From: Streptomyces sp. NBC_00683
Lineage (GTDB): Bacteria; Actinomycetota; Actinomycetes; Streptomycetales; Streptomycetaceae
Assembly: GCF_036226745.1 (NCBI RefSeq)
Contig: NZ_CP109013.1
Location: 1,798,001 to 1,862,000, forward strand
Length of the DNA: 64,000 nucleotides
Direction of reading: 5' to 3'
The notes under the pieces are model-generated. The model saw only the letters and a program-made list of their open reading frames with translations, did not search any database and had not been told where the DNA came from. This document shows positions 8,288 through 17,074 of this stretch, in pieces. Position numbers and translations under genes: made by a program. Numbering within the stretch: the first letter of the stretch is position 1; the number at the start of each line of letters is the position of its first letter.

Positions 8288-9088
8288 GTGCCGCCGTCCC
8301 ACGCCAGCACTTCCGACTCCAAGCCCGCCGGTCCCAGTGGCGGGGTGCAATCCCTCGAGCGCGCCTTCGATCTGCTGGAGCGCATGGCGGATGCCGGGGG
8401 CGAGGTCGGGCTCAGCGAACTCTCCGCGAGCAGTGGCCTTCCGCTGCCGACCATCCACCGGCTGATGCGCACGCTGGTCGTGTGCGGCTACGTGCGCCAG
8501 CAGCCCAACCGCCGCTACGCGCTGGGCCCGCGGCTGATCAGACTCGGCGAGTCCGCGTCCCGGCTGCTGGGCACCTGGGCGCGTCCGTATCTCCAGCGCC
8601 TGGTCGAGGAGACCGGCGAGACGGCGAACATGGCGCTGCTCGACGGGGACGAGATCGTCTACGTCGCACAGGTGCCCTCGAAGCACTCGATGCGCATGTT
8701 CACCGAGGTGGGACGCCGGGTTCTCCCGCACTCCACGGGGGTGGGCAAGGCCCTGCTCGCGAACACGCCGGCGGACGAGGTCCGGGCACTGCTGGCCCGT
8801 ACGGGAATGCCCGCGGCCACCGAGAAGACGATCACCACACCGGACGGCTTCCTCGACGCGCTCGAACAGGTGCGCAGGGCCGGCTACGCGGTGGACGACA
8901 ACGAGCAGGAGATCGGGGTCCGCTGCCTCGCGGTGTCCGTGCCCAACTCCCCCACTTCGGCCGCCATCTCCATCTCGGGTCCGGCGGGACGGGTGACGGA
9001 GGCGGCGACGGAGCGGATCGTGCCGATCCTCCAGCAGATCTCGAAGGAGCTCTCCGAGGCCCTGGCCAGCAACGGCTCGACGGGCTGA
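8288..9088 (+). CDS. allR: IclR-family regulator of the allantoin/glyoxylate genes
   Basis: A 266-residue IclR-type repressor. An N-terminal winged helix-turn-helix spans about residues 20-80 (VQSLERAFDLLERMADAGG, LSELSASSGLPLPTIHRLMRTL, GYVRQ). A C-terminal effector domain contains LPHSTGVGKALLA and the VRCLAVSVPNS...ISISGPAGR block typical of IclR. The GTG at 8288 has AAAGGA upstream. It faces away from allB-alc and lies about 5 kb from aceB. That neighbourhood matches AllR, reported in S. coelicolor to repress allantoin-pathway genes and to respond to glyoxylate-type metabolites. The family is certain; the AllR name rests on context. Confidence 0.88.
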   Translation: MPPSHASTSDSKPAGPSGGVQSLERAFDLLERMADAGGEVGLSELSASSGLPLPTIHRLMRTLVVCGYVRQQPNRRYALGPRLIRLGESASRLLGTWARPYLQRLVEETGETANMALLDGDEIVYVAQVPSKHSMRMFTEVGRRVLPHSTGVGKALLANTPADEVRALLARTGMPAATEKTITTPDGFLDALEQVRRAGYAVDDNEQEIGVRCLAVSVPNSPTSAAISISGPAGRVTEAATERIVPILQQISKELSEALASNGSTG

Positions 9089-9094
9089 ACCACC

Positions 9095-9111
9095 GGGGCC
9101 GGGACGGCCCC
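9095..9111. terminator. Stem-loop between convergent allR and ABC genes
   Basis: GGGGCC and GGCCCC arms enclose a 5-nt loop in the 28-bp gap between the two converging genes. There is no U-tract, so it may serve as a bidirectional actinobacterial-type terminator. Confidence 0.45.
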
Positions 9112-9116
9112 CGCGG

Positions 9117-9797
9117 TCAGACCCGCAACGGCACCGACAGGCAGCCGTCCCCCATCGCCACCGTCCCGTCCGCCCGGTCCAGGTGGGCCCGGTCGTGGGT
9201 GACCATCACCGTCGCCGTCGACCATTGCCGGGTCAGCCCGGTCAGCAGGTCGAGGACCGCCGCGCCCCGTTCGTGGTCGAGCGCGCTGGTCGGTTCGTCG
9301 ACGAGCAGCACCGCAGGTTCGTTCATCAGGGCCCGCGCGATGTTGACCCGCTGGCGCTGACCACCGGACAGCTGGTGCGGTCTGCGGTCGGCCTTGTCCG
9401 CCAGACCCACCGCGTCCAGGAGCTCCAGTGCCCGGCGCCTTGCTGCCCGTGCCGAGCCGCGCGACAGGTGGGTCATGACCTGCAACTGCTCCGCGGCGGT
9501 CAGGGAGGGCAGCAGGTTCGGCTGCTGGAAGACGATGCCGATGCGCTCCCGGCGCAGCGCCGCCCTGTCCGCGCGGCTGAGCCCGGCGGTCTCCGTACCC
9601 GCGACGACGACTCGTCCACGGTCCGGAGTGACGAGCGTGGCCGCCACCGCGAGGAGGCTGGACTTGCCGGAGCCGGACGGTCCGACGACCGCGGTCAGCG
9701 AGCCCGCGGCGACGTCCAGCGAGACCTGGTCGAGCGCCGTGAGCCGGCCGTCCCCGTCGGGGTAGGTCAGGGTGACGTCGCTGAGGGTGAGGGTCAT
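9117..9797 (-). CDS. ABC transporter ATP-binding protein (MacB/LolD type)
   Basis: A 226-residue ATPase subunit. The Walker A motif GPSGSGKSS lies near residues 39-47, the Q-loop at FQQPNLLPSLTAAEQL, the signature LSGGQRQRVNIARAL, Walker B VLLVDEPTSALD and the switch histidine in VMVTHD. This pattern is typical of LolD/MacB ATPases that partner FtsX-type permeases. Its ATG overlaps the permease stop by 4 bp (9794-9797), so the two form one unit. It probably drives export or extraction of a peptide, lipid or antibiotic. The neighbouring divergent kinase and regulator suggest a stress- or drug-sensing module. Confidence 0.93.
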   Translation of the reverse strand: MTLTLSDVTLTYPDGDGRLTALDQVSLDVAAGSLTAVVGPSGSGKSSLLAVAATLVTPDRGRVVVAGTETAGLSRADRAALRRERIGIVFQQPNLLPSLTAAEQLQVMTHLSRGSARAARRRALELLDAVGLADKADRRPHQLSGGQRQRVNIARALMNEPAVLLVDEPTSALDHERGAAVLDLLTGLTRQWSTATVMVTHDRAHLDRADGTVAMGDGCLSVPLRV

Positions 9798-10873
9798 CGG
9801 GCACTCCCGAGTGCGGTGAGCGGGTCGACGGCGGTGATCCGCCGGATGGACAGGGCGGCCCCGAGCACGCCGAGGGCGATCATCACCGCGGCCGGCACGA
9901 GGACGGTCGACGCGTCGAGGACGAACGGCACGGTGCCGTCCGGGCCCCCGACCAGCGCACCGATGCCCGCGGCGAGCCCGGCGCCCGCCCCCGTACCGAG
10001 GGCGAGCATCACCACGGCCTGTCCGAGCGCGTCCCGCAGCAGGTACGGGGTGGAGGCGCCCAGGGCCTTGAGTACGGCGACGTCGCCGCCGCGCTGGATC
10101 GTCCAGACGGTGAAGAAGGCGCCTATGACCAGCGCGGAGATGGCGAAGAGGAAGCCGCGCATCAACTGGAGCGAGCCGTTCTCCGCCTGGTACGAACCGA
10201 TCGCCTGCAGGGAGCCGTCGAGAGTCAGGGTGCTCGTGCCCGCCGCCCTGTCACCGGCGGCCGGATCGGCGTCGGCGGTCGTGGTCAGGGCGACCACGGT
10301 GGCCTGATTCCCTGTGCCGCCGATGCGCTGCCAGTCGGCGAGGGACGTCCACACCACCGGCGTATGGCTGTACGAGGCGTCACCCCGAACCGCGTCCACG
10401 GTCACTTCGACGGCGCCGAGCAGGACCGTGTCGCCGGCCCCGGCGCCGAGGTCGTCCGCGGCCTTCTCCGAGAGCACGACCCGGCCTGCTCCCACGGTGC
10501 CGGGCGCGAGCCCTCCGTGCGGGTCGACTCCGAACGCCGAGACCGCGGCCGTGCGGTCGCCGTCGGCCGTCCCGGCGTTCAGCGTCCGGATCCCGAGCGG
10601 CTCCGCGGCGGTGACCCCGGGCCGGCCGGCCCAGGTACGCCAGGCACTCTCCTCGACGGTCGAATCCGTGAACGACTCCGACTGGCCGTCCGGCGGGGCG
10701 GCGAACGCGAGCCGGTCGGCGTTCAGCCCTGTCACGGCCGAGGTGTTCTCCCTGGCCAGGCCGGCCGTGAGACCGGACAGCAGGCCCACCAGCAGCGTGA
10801 TCAGCACCACGACCGTGCCCATGAGGGCGAACCGTCCCTTGGCGAACCGCAGGTCTCTCCATGCAACGAACAT
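9794..10873 (-). CDS. FtsX-type ABC transporter permease
   Basis: A 359-residue permease with MacB/FtsX topology: one N-terminal membrane segment (GTVVVLITLLVGLLSGLTAGL), a large extracytoplasmic domain of about 200 residues, then three C-terminal spans (FLFAISALVIGAFFTVWTIQRG, LGQAVVMLALGTGAGAGLAAGIGAL and VLVPAAVMIALGVLGAALSI). The GDVAVLKALGAS segment between spans two and three is the conserved FtsX coupling region. It is the first gene of the pair and ends in a 4-bp overlap with the ATPase. The start is the ATG at 10873. Expression is probably controlled by the divergent two-component system. Confidence 0.92.
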   Translation of the reverse strand: MFVAWRDLRFAKGRFALMGTVVVLITLLVGLLSGLTAGLARENTSAVTGLNADRLAFAAPPDGQSESFTDSTVEESAWRTWAGRPGVTAAEPLGIRTLNAGTADGDRTAAVSAFGVDPHGGLAPGTVGAGRVVLSEKAADDLGAGAGDTVLLGAVEVTVDAVRGDASYSHTPVVWTSLADWQRIGGTGNQATVVALTTTADADPAAGDRAAGTSTLTLDGSLQAIGSYQAENGSLQLMRGFLFAISALVIGAFFTVWTIQRGGDVAVLKALGASTPYLLRDALGQAVVMLALGTGAGAGLAAGIGALVGGPDGTVPFVLDASTVLVPAAVMIALGVLGAALSIRRITAVDPLTALGSAR

Positions 10874-10930
10874 GACTCCAGACTCGGGCCGCGGGCCTCG
10901 GGAGACATCGCGCGCCGGAGGGGGCGGACA

Positions 10931-10946
10931 TCAACCTTTCGATTGA
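10931..10946. promoter_or_regulatory. Inverted repeat between the ABC and two-component genes
   Basis: TCAACCTTTCGATTGA carries TCAA/TTGA arms and lies between the divergent permease and kinase starts. It is a candidate binding site for the adjacent NarL-type response regulator; the symmetry is short. Confidence 0.4.
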
Positions 10947-10983
10947 CCGGCCGCGCGTCCGGCGCGTCTACGCTGGAACGACC

Positions 10984-12189
10984 ATGGATTCGCGTTCGCA
11001 CACCCCAGTAACCGCCGCGCTGCGGCTCTGCCTGCACGCGCTGCTGCTGGGCCTGCTGGCGCTGGCCGCCGCACGCGCGACGGGCGACGGCACGGCGCAC
11101 TCCACCGCCGTCGTCGTCGTGGCAGGGGTGATGGCCGCCCTGTACGCGGCGGGCGCGCTCACCCCCCTCGTACAGCCGCAGACCCGTGCCGCCGCCGTCT
11201 GGCTCGCCGCCCTGGGCGCGGTCTGGCTCGCCCTGCTCGCACTGTCGTCCGACGCCCTGTGGGTGGCCTTCCCGCTCTACTTCCTGCAGCTGCACCTGCT
11301 CCCCGTGCGGTGGGGCCTGCCCGCCGTGGCGGCCACGGCGGCGGCTGCGATCACCAGCTTCGTCGTGCACGGCGACGCCGTCACACCTGGCACCTTCATC
11401 GGGCCGCTGCTCGGTGCGGCGGTGGCCGTGGCGACCGTGCTCGGGTACGACGCGCTGTTCCGGGAGAGCGAGCAGCGCCGCGAGCTCATCGAGGAGCTCG
11501 TCTCCACCCGGGCGGAGCTGGCCGACGCCGAACGCACCGCGGGCACCCTGGCCGAACGGGAGCGGCTGGCCCGCGAGATCCACGACACGCTCGCCCAGGG
11601 CCTGTCCAGCATCCAGCTGCTCCTGCGGGCCGCCGAACGCACGCTCCCCCAGGATGCTCCGGCCACCCCCCATGTCCGCCGGGCCCGTGAGGCGGCACAG
11701 GAGAATTTGGCCGAGGCCCGCCGCTTCGTGCGCGCCCTTAGCCCGCCGGACCTGGAGCACGGTTCGCTGGCCGCTGCCCTGTCCCGTCTCTCGTCGCGCA
11801 CCTCGGCACCGGAGCTCACCGTGCAGTTCGCGGTCAGCGGTACGCCGGTGGAGCTGCCCACTCCGTACGAGGTGGCGTTGCTCCGTACCGCCCAGTCGGC
11901 GCTGGCCAATGCGGTGCGCCACTCGGGTGCGCGGCGGGCGGAGATCACCCTCAGCTTCATGGGGACGTCGGTGGCCCTGGACGTGGTGGACGACGGGAAG
12001 GGCTTCGACCCGGCGGCTGACGGGAAGCGCGGGGGCACGGAGAGCGGGGGCTTCGGGCTGCCCGCCATGCGCTCGCGGGCCCGCTCGCTGGGCGGCACGC
12101 TGAGCGTCGAGTCGGCGCCGGAGCAGGGTACGGCCGTCGCCGTCACGCTGCCGCTGCCGTCCGCCGAGCCGGAGGGCGCCGCCGCATGA
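10984..12189 (+). CDS. Sensor histidine kinase (HisKA_3, NarL-type system)
   Basis: A 401-residue membrane kinase. Residues 1-165 form about five or six membrane spans, followed by a short coiled-coil-like region rich in Glu and Arg ([22 protein letters not shown]). The phosphoacceptor is His200 in [13 protein letters not shown], the HisKA_3 motif. The ATPase domain has an N-box ([11 protein letters not shown]), a G1 box ([10 protein letters not shown]) and a G2 region ([17 protein letters not shown]). The stop overlaps the regulator start (ATGA, 12186-12189), so they are co-translated. It is divergent from the ABC pair, a common arrangement in Streptomyces for sensing compounds the transporter handles. 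Confidence 0.94.
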   Translation: MDSRSHTPVTAALRLCLHALLLGLLALAAARATGDGTAHSTAVVVVAGVMAALYAAGALTPLVQPQTRAAAVWLAALGAVWLALLALSSDALWVAFPLYFLQLHLLPVRWGLPAVAATAAAAITSFVVHGDAVTPGTFIGPLLGAAVAVATVLGYDALFRESEQRRELIEELVSTRAELADAERTAGTLAERERLAREIHDTLAQGLSSIQLLLRAAERTLPQDAPATPHVRRAREAAQENLAEARRFVRALSPPDLEHGSLAAALSRLSSRTSAPELTVQFAVSGTPVELPTPYEVALLRTAQSALANAVRHSGARRAEITLSFMGTSVALDVVDDGKGFDPAADGKRGGTESGGFGLPAMRSRARSLGGTLSVESAPEQGTAVAVTLPLPSAEPEGAAA

Positions 12190-12818
12190 CCGACCCGATC
12201 AGGCTGCTGCTCGCCGACGACCACCCGGTGGTCCGGGCAGGCCTGCGCGCCCTCCTCGACACCGAGCCGGACTTCCGGGTCGTCGCCGAGGCGTCCACGG
12301 CGGAGCAGGCCGTGGCCCTTGCCGCGACCGGGCAGTTCGACGTCGTCCTGATGGACCTGCAGTTCGGCACGGGGATGCACGGCTCGGAGGCCACGGCCGC
12401 GATCACCGCGGCGGCGGACGCGCCCCGGGTGCTGATCCTCACCACGTACGAGTCGGACGCGGACATCCTGGCCGCGGTCGAGGCGGGGGCCGGCGGCTAC
12501 CTGCTGAAGGACGCCCCGCCCACGGAGCTGGCGGCAGCGGTGCGCACGGCGGCTGCCGGCCGCTCGGCGCTCGCCCCGGCGGTCGCGCACCGCCTGATGG
12601 ACCGGATGCGGACCCCTGCCCAGGCCCTGACCAAACGTGAACTCGAAGTGCTCCAGCTGGTCGGTGAGGGCCTGTCGAACCAGCAGATCAGCAAGCGGCT
12701 CTTCCTGAGCCAGGCAACGGTGAAGTCCCATCTGGTGCACATCTACGCCAAGCTCGGCGTCGACTCACGCACCTCGGCCGTCGCCGCGGCGACCGCACGC
12801 CGCCTGATCCGCCGCTGA
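12186..12818 (+). CDS. NarL/LuxR-family response regulator
   Basis: A 210-residue regulator. The receiver domain has the acidic pair DD at residues 11-12, the phosphoacceptor Asp57 (VVLMDLQF), a conserved Thr (ILTTYESD) and Lys (YLLKDAPP). The C-terminal LuxR helix-turn-helix spans about 145-205: [45 protein letters not shown]. It starts inside the kinase stop, giving tight stoichiometric expression. The likely target is the divergent ABC permease/ATPase promoter, where an inverted repeat lies at 10931-10946. Confidence 0.95.
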   Translation: MTDPIRLLLADDHPVVRAGLRALLDTEPDFRVVAEASTAEQAVALAATGQFDVVLMDLQFGTGMHGSEATAAITAAADAPRVLILTTYESDADILAAVEAGAGGYLLKDAPPTELAAAVRTAAAGRSALAPAVAHRLMDRMRTPAQALTKRELEVLQLVGEGLSNQQISKRLFLSQATVKSHLVHIYAKLGVDSRTSAVAAATARRLIRR

Positions 12819-12880
12819 CCGGACGCGCTTCCCCCACGGGCGCGGCGGCAGCTCCGGCGGACCGGCCCGTCACGGCGCCC

Positions 12881-13195
12881 TCACGGGCGCGGCGGCTCCC
12901 CGAAGAGGTCCACGGCGATCCTGACGTCCCGCAGGCCGGGAGCGAGTGCGCTGACCGAGCCGATCGCCCCCGCCACCAGGAGGAGGGAGCGTCGCAGCCG
13001 GGGAATCTCGGGCGTTCCGCTGACCGCCATGGCGTCCAGCGCGGCCAGCTCGTCCTCGGCGATTCCGCGGTCGGGGAACTCCACGGGGTGCCCGGCCAGT
13101 TCACGGCGGAGCCGGGACACGGCCGTACGCAACTCCGCGACTCTCGGATCCTCATCACTGCCGGTCAACCGCTTCTGCCCCACGCTTCGCAACAA
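12881..13195 (-). CDS. DUF5955-like hypothetical protein
   Basis: A 104-residue soluble protein. The middle is helical and charged (DPRVAELRTAVSRLRRELAGHPVEF) and is followed by a small C-terminal domain (RLRRSLLLVAGAIGSVSALAPGLRDVRIAVDLFG). I recall this pattern from Streptomyces proteins grouped as DUF5955, but cannot confirm it. The listed start is a TTG at 13195 preceded by GGGAG; a GTG four codons later is an alternative. It lies between the response regulator (convergent) and the nucleotidyltransferase (divergent). No function is known. Confidence 0.65.
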   Translation of the reverse strand: MLRSVGQKRLTGSDEDPRVAELRTAVSRLRRELAGHPVEFPDRGIAEDELAALDAMAVSGTPEIPRLRRSLLLVAGAIGSVSALAPGLRDVRIAVDLFGEPPRP

Positions 13196-13385
13196 AGCAC
13201 TCCCCCTCGCACGTTCTGTGCCGGTGTACCGACCAGGTCCCGGGCGGCGGTCAAGTGCCTGGGTCCGTCGTCAAGTTAACGCCATGAAAGGTGGCGTGCG
13301 CCACTCCGCGGCCGGAAAATGAGGGTACTCCCTGAGAGTGACCTCCATTTCGCCAGTGCGAACAGAGCAGTGGTATCCAGAGCGC

Positions 13386-13991
13386 ATGGCTGACAAACAA
13401 AGGATCCCCGTCGTCGCCGGCGTGCTGCTCGCCGCAGGCGGCGGCCGCAGGCTCGGCGGCCGGCCGAAGGCCCTGCTGGAACACCGCGGGCGCCCCCTGG
13501 TCGAACACGCGGTCCGGGCACTGCGCAACGGCGGGTGCGGCCCGGTCCATGTGGTGCTGGGCGCCTCGGCCGACGAGGCACGGGCACGGGCGGACCTCTC
13601 CAGGTGCACGGTGACCGTGAACCCCCGCTGGGAGGACGGCATGGGCTCCTCGCTGCGTGCGGGGCTCGATGCGCTCACCGGTTCGGACGCGGACGCGGCA
13701 CTCGTCCTGCTTGTCGACCAGCCGGGTATCGGCGCGGAGGCGGTGGCGCGGGTGCGGTCGGCGTACCGGTCCCGGACGAGCCTGGTGGCGGCGACGTACG
13801 ACGGGCAACGGGGCCATCCGGTGATGTTCGGCGCCGAGCGGTGGGCGGACGTCGGGGCGGGCGCGGTCGGCGACCAGGGTGCGCGGGCGTATCTGCGGAC
13901 GCACCGCGATGCGATCACGCTCGTCGAGTGTTCCGATGTGGCTCAGGCGTACGACATCGACACGGCGGAGGACCTGGGGCACCTGGAATGA
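13386..13991 (+). CDS. MobA-like nucleotidyltransferase (MocA type, molybdenum cofactor)
   Basis: A 201-residue NTP transferase. The N-terminal GVLLAAGGGRRLGGRPKALLEHRGRPLVEHAV is the nucleotide-binding loop with its essential lysine. The metal-binding aspartate region is LVLLVDQPGI, and PRWEDGMGSSLRAGL plus GQRGHPVMFG follow. These motifs match MocA/NicX-type enzymes that attach CMP to molybdopterin for xanthine dehydrogenase-family enzymes. The location between allR and aceB suggests service to purine oxidation, although no xanthine dehydrogenase is in this window. The ATG at 13386 fits the family start; a GTG at 13338 would add 16 unlikely residues. Confidence 0.82.
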   Translation: MADKQRIPVVAGVLLAAGGGRRLGGRPKALLEHRGRPLVEHAVRALRNGGCGPVHVVLGASADEARARADLSRCTVTVNPRWEDGMGSSLRAGLDALTGSDADAALVLLVDQPGIGAEAVARVRSAYRSRTSLVAATYDGQRGHPVMFGAERWADVGAGAVGDQGARAYLRTHRDAITLVECSDVAQAYDIDTAEDLGHLE

Positions 13992-14060
13992 ACGGAGGGT
14001 ACCCACCCTGGCACGGTGCGCCATCTCCTCCCCACTTCTGTCGACCCGGAGAATCTCGAT

Positions 14061-14077
14061 ATCAACAAACCATTGAA
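14061..14077. promoter_or_regulatory. Variant 17-bp element at the aceB promoter
   Basis: ATCAACAAACCATTGAA matches TTCAAC-N5-GTTGAA at 10 of 12 arm positions. Its right half runs into the -35 hexamer TTGAAC, the same geometry as at the uricase operon and catalase promoters. Confidence 0.5.
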
Positions 14078-14101
14078 CTTCCACCATGAGGAAACTAATA
14101 T
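14073..14101 (+). promoter_or_regulatory. Probable aceB promoter
   Basis: TTGAAC (14073-14078) and TAATAT (14096-14101) are separated by 17 bp, a good vegetative-sigma match in an AT-rich island. The first 15-bp box fills the spacer and the second covers the -10 box and start site, a layout that predicts repression. Confidence 0.7.
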
Positions 14102-14114
14102 CCACTGATCAGAA
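14079..14114. promoter_or_regulatory. Paired 15-bp boxes, 21 bp apart, on the aceB promoter
   Basis: TTCCACCATGAGGAA (14079-14093) and ATCCACTGATCAGAA (14100-14114) have starts 21 bp apart. Both are imperfect palindromes of the TTCCG-N5-CGGAA type. They cover the spacer, the -10 box and the likely transcription start of aceB. Confidence 0.7.
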
Positions 14115-14246
14115 GCGCGGAGTACCACTTCCGCACCCGGACGGCACCCACGGCCGCATCCCGGAGCCATGGCACGCAGTGCCGTCCCAGGCGACCCGGC
14201 GGCTGTGGGCCGCCGCCCGCACCACCCGCTGAAGGAGTGACAGCTC

Positions 14247-15866
<1,620 letters not shown>

Positions 15867-15884
15867 CCCCCTCCCGCATACGCG

Positions 15885-15917
15885 ACTGCCCCCGGCGCCG
15901 TCGGCACCGGGGGCAGT
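15885..15917 (+). terminator. Terminator after aceB
   Basis: ACTGCCCCCGG (15885-15895) pairs perfectly with CCGGGGGCAGT (15907-15917) around an 11-nt loop, starting 18 nt after the aceB stop. There is no U-tract, as is common in Streptomyces. Confidence 0.8.
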
Positions 15918-15930
15918 GCCATGCCGCCAG

Positions 15931-15949
15931 GAGCTCGTAACACGATCTT
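15931..15949 (+). repeat. Left copy of a 19-bp direct repeat
   Basis: GAGCTCGTAACACGATCTT. It matches 17 of 19 bases of the copy at 16621-16639. The two copies flank the PH-like membrane protein gene, 690 bp apart in the same orientation. Confidence 0.6.
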
Positions 15950-15993
15950 CCTTGGCGACGTACAGTCGCCCGGAACCTGACGAAGGGAACGCC

Positions 15994-16587
15994 TTGTCCA
16001 TACCCTCCCGTACAGCCGGTGAAGGGATACTGCTCCCCGCTGAGCGGGCGCGCCGAGGCGTGACCTACCTCGGCCTCATCCTCACGGCGATGCTGTGCCT
16101 GTTGATCCTCGAAGCCCTGCTGATCTATGTGATCTGCGTGCTGGTCGCGGGTGATGACATGGAGATCATGGGCGCACCGGGCGTCGGCGGATATGCGGGA
16201 CTACCGGTGATCCAGGGATTGGTGTGCCTGCCTCTGCTCGCGGTCGTGTGGCGGCATCCGTCCCTGCGCATCGATTCAACGGGCATCAGCAAGGTGCGGC
16301 CTGGCGGTACGGAGACCGTGCGGTGGGCTGATGTCGACAAGGTTCAGTTCAGCAGGAAAGGGGCCGTCCTGGTCCTGGTGGTGAAGGCAGGCTCCCGCCC
16401 GGGGAAGCCGAACACCGTAGGCGGGCAGACGGCGGCTGTGCCCTACTACTCGCTCGGAAACTCCTTCTGGCGCCGACTGAGGCCGGCTCACCACGACCTG
16501 ATCGTTGATGCGGTCGAGCGATTCGCCCCGGGAAAGTACACCGACGTGCCCTGGGACCTGGGCCGGGGCCGCGGCAAGAGCGCGTAA
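15994..16587 (+). CDS. PH-like domain membrane protein, unknown function
   Basis: A 197-residue protein with two N-terminal membrane spans (YLGLILTAMLCLLILEALLIYVICVLVA and GLPVIQGLVCLPLLAVVW). A cytoplasmic part follows, with LRIDSTGISKVRPGGTETVRWADVDKVQFSRKGAVLVLVV, the strand pattern of bacterial PH (YdbT/PH_2-like) domains in which a W-x-D/E-V motif follows a strand. I chose the TTG at 15994 because GAAGGGAA lies 6 nt before it. An upstream ATG at 15916 overlaps the terminator and adds poor sequence. GC looks lower than in neighbours, and a 19-bp direct repeat flanks it. No function can be assigned. Confidence 0.65.
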   Translation: MSIPSRTAGEGILLPAERARRGVTYLGLILTAMLCLLILEALLIYVICVLVAGDDMEIMGAPGVGGYAGLPVIQGLVCLPLLAVVWRHPSLRIDSTGISKVRPGGTETVRWADVDKVQFSRKGAVLVLVVKAGSRPGKPNTVGGQTAAVPYYSLGNSFWRRLRPAHHDLIVDAVERFAPGKYTDVPWDLGRGRGKSA

Positions 16588-16620
16588 CACATTTTGGAGC
16601 GTTGCCGGTCCGGGTCCGTA

Positions 16621-16639
16621 GAGCTCGGCACACGATCTT
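16621..16639 (+). repeat. Right copy of a 19-bp direct repeat
   Basis: GAGCTCGGCACACGATCTT, 2 mismatches to the copy at 15931-15949. Nearby, GCGTTGCCGGT also occurs twice (16599 and 16660 regions), so this gap looks rearranged. Confidence 0.6.
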
Positions 16640-16721
16640 GTCGGATTGCATTGGTGGGGCGTTGCCGGTGTGACGATTCCCGTAGTCGCCTTCGTGTTCG
16701 TCGCCGATGCGGCCTCGATCG

Positions 16722-17015
16722 TCAGTCGAGGCCTTCGATGATGCGGAAGTCGCGCTCGACGCCGTCAGCGAGTGCGGCCAGCGCCTCCTGGTAGGCCGCA
16801 CTCGCATGTGCGGCGACCGCCTGCTCGAAGCTGTCGAACTCGATCAGGACTGTGCGCTCGGCGATTCCGGCGTCGTGTGCGACGACCCGGCTGCCGCGGG
16901 CGAGCAGCCGCCCGCCCGCGGCTTCGACGGCTGGACCAGCCAGCTTGTTGTAGGCAGCCAGCTTCTCGGGGTCCGCGATGGTGCGGTAGGCGCTGACCCA
17001 ATAGCCTTTGACCAC
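16722..17015 (-). CDS. DUF1330 family protein
   Basis: A 97-residue protein of the ferredoxin-like DUF1330 family. It has the typical opening VKGYWVSAYRTIADPEKLAAYNKLAGPAVEAAGGRLLARG, the ERTVLIEFDSFEQAVAAHASAAYQEALAAL core and the C-terminal RDFRIIEGLD. Members are small dimeric alpha-beta proteins with no settled function. The GTG at 17015 has a strong AGGAGG site 5 nt upstream. It stands 60 bp downstream of the MFS transporter on the same strand and might be co-transcribed with the MarR-MFS unit. Confidence 0.88.
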   Translation of the reverse strand: MVKGYWVSAYRTIADPEKLAAYNKLAGPAVEAAGGRLLARGSRVVAHDAGIAERTVLIEFDSFEQAVAAHASAAYQEALAALADGVERDFRIIEGLD

Positions 17016-17074
17016 GGTTCCTCCTGTGTTCGGAATTGATGCTCAGAAGCTTCGAAGTCGGACGGCTTCGATCC

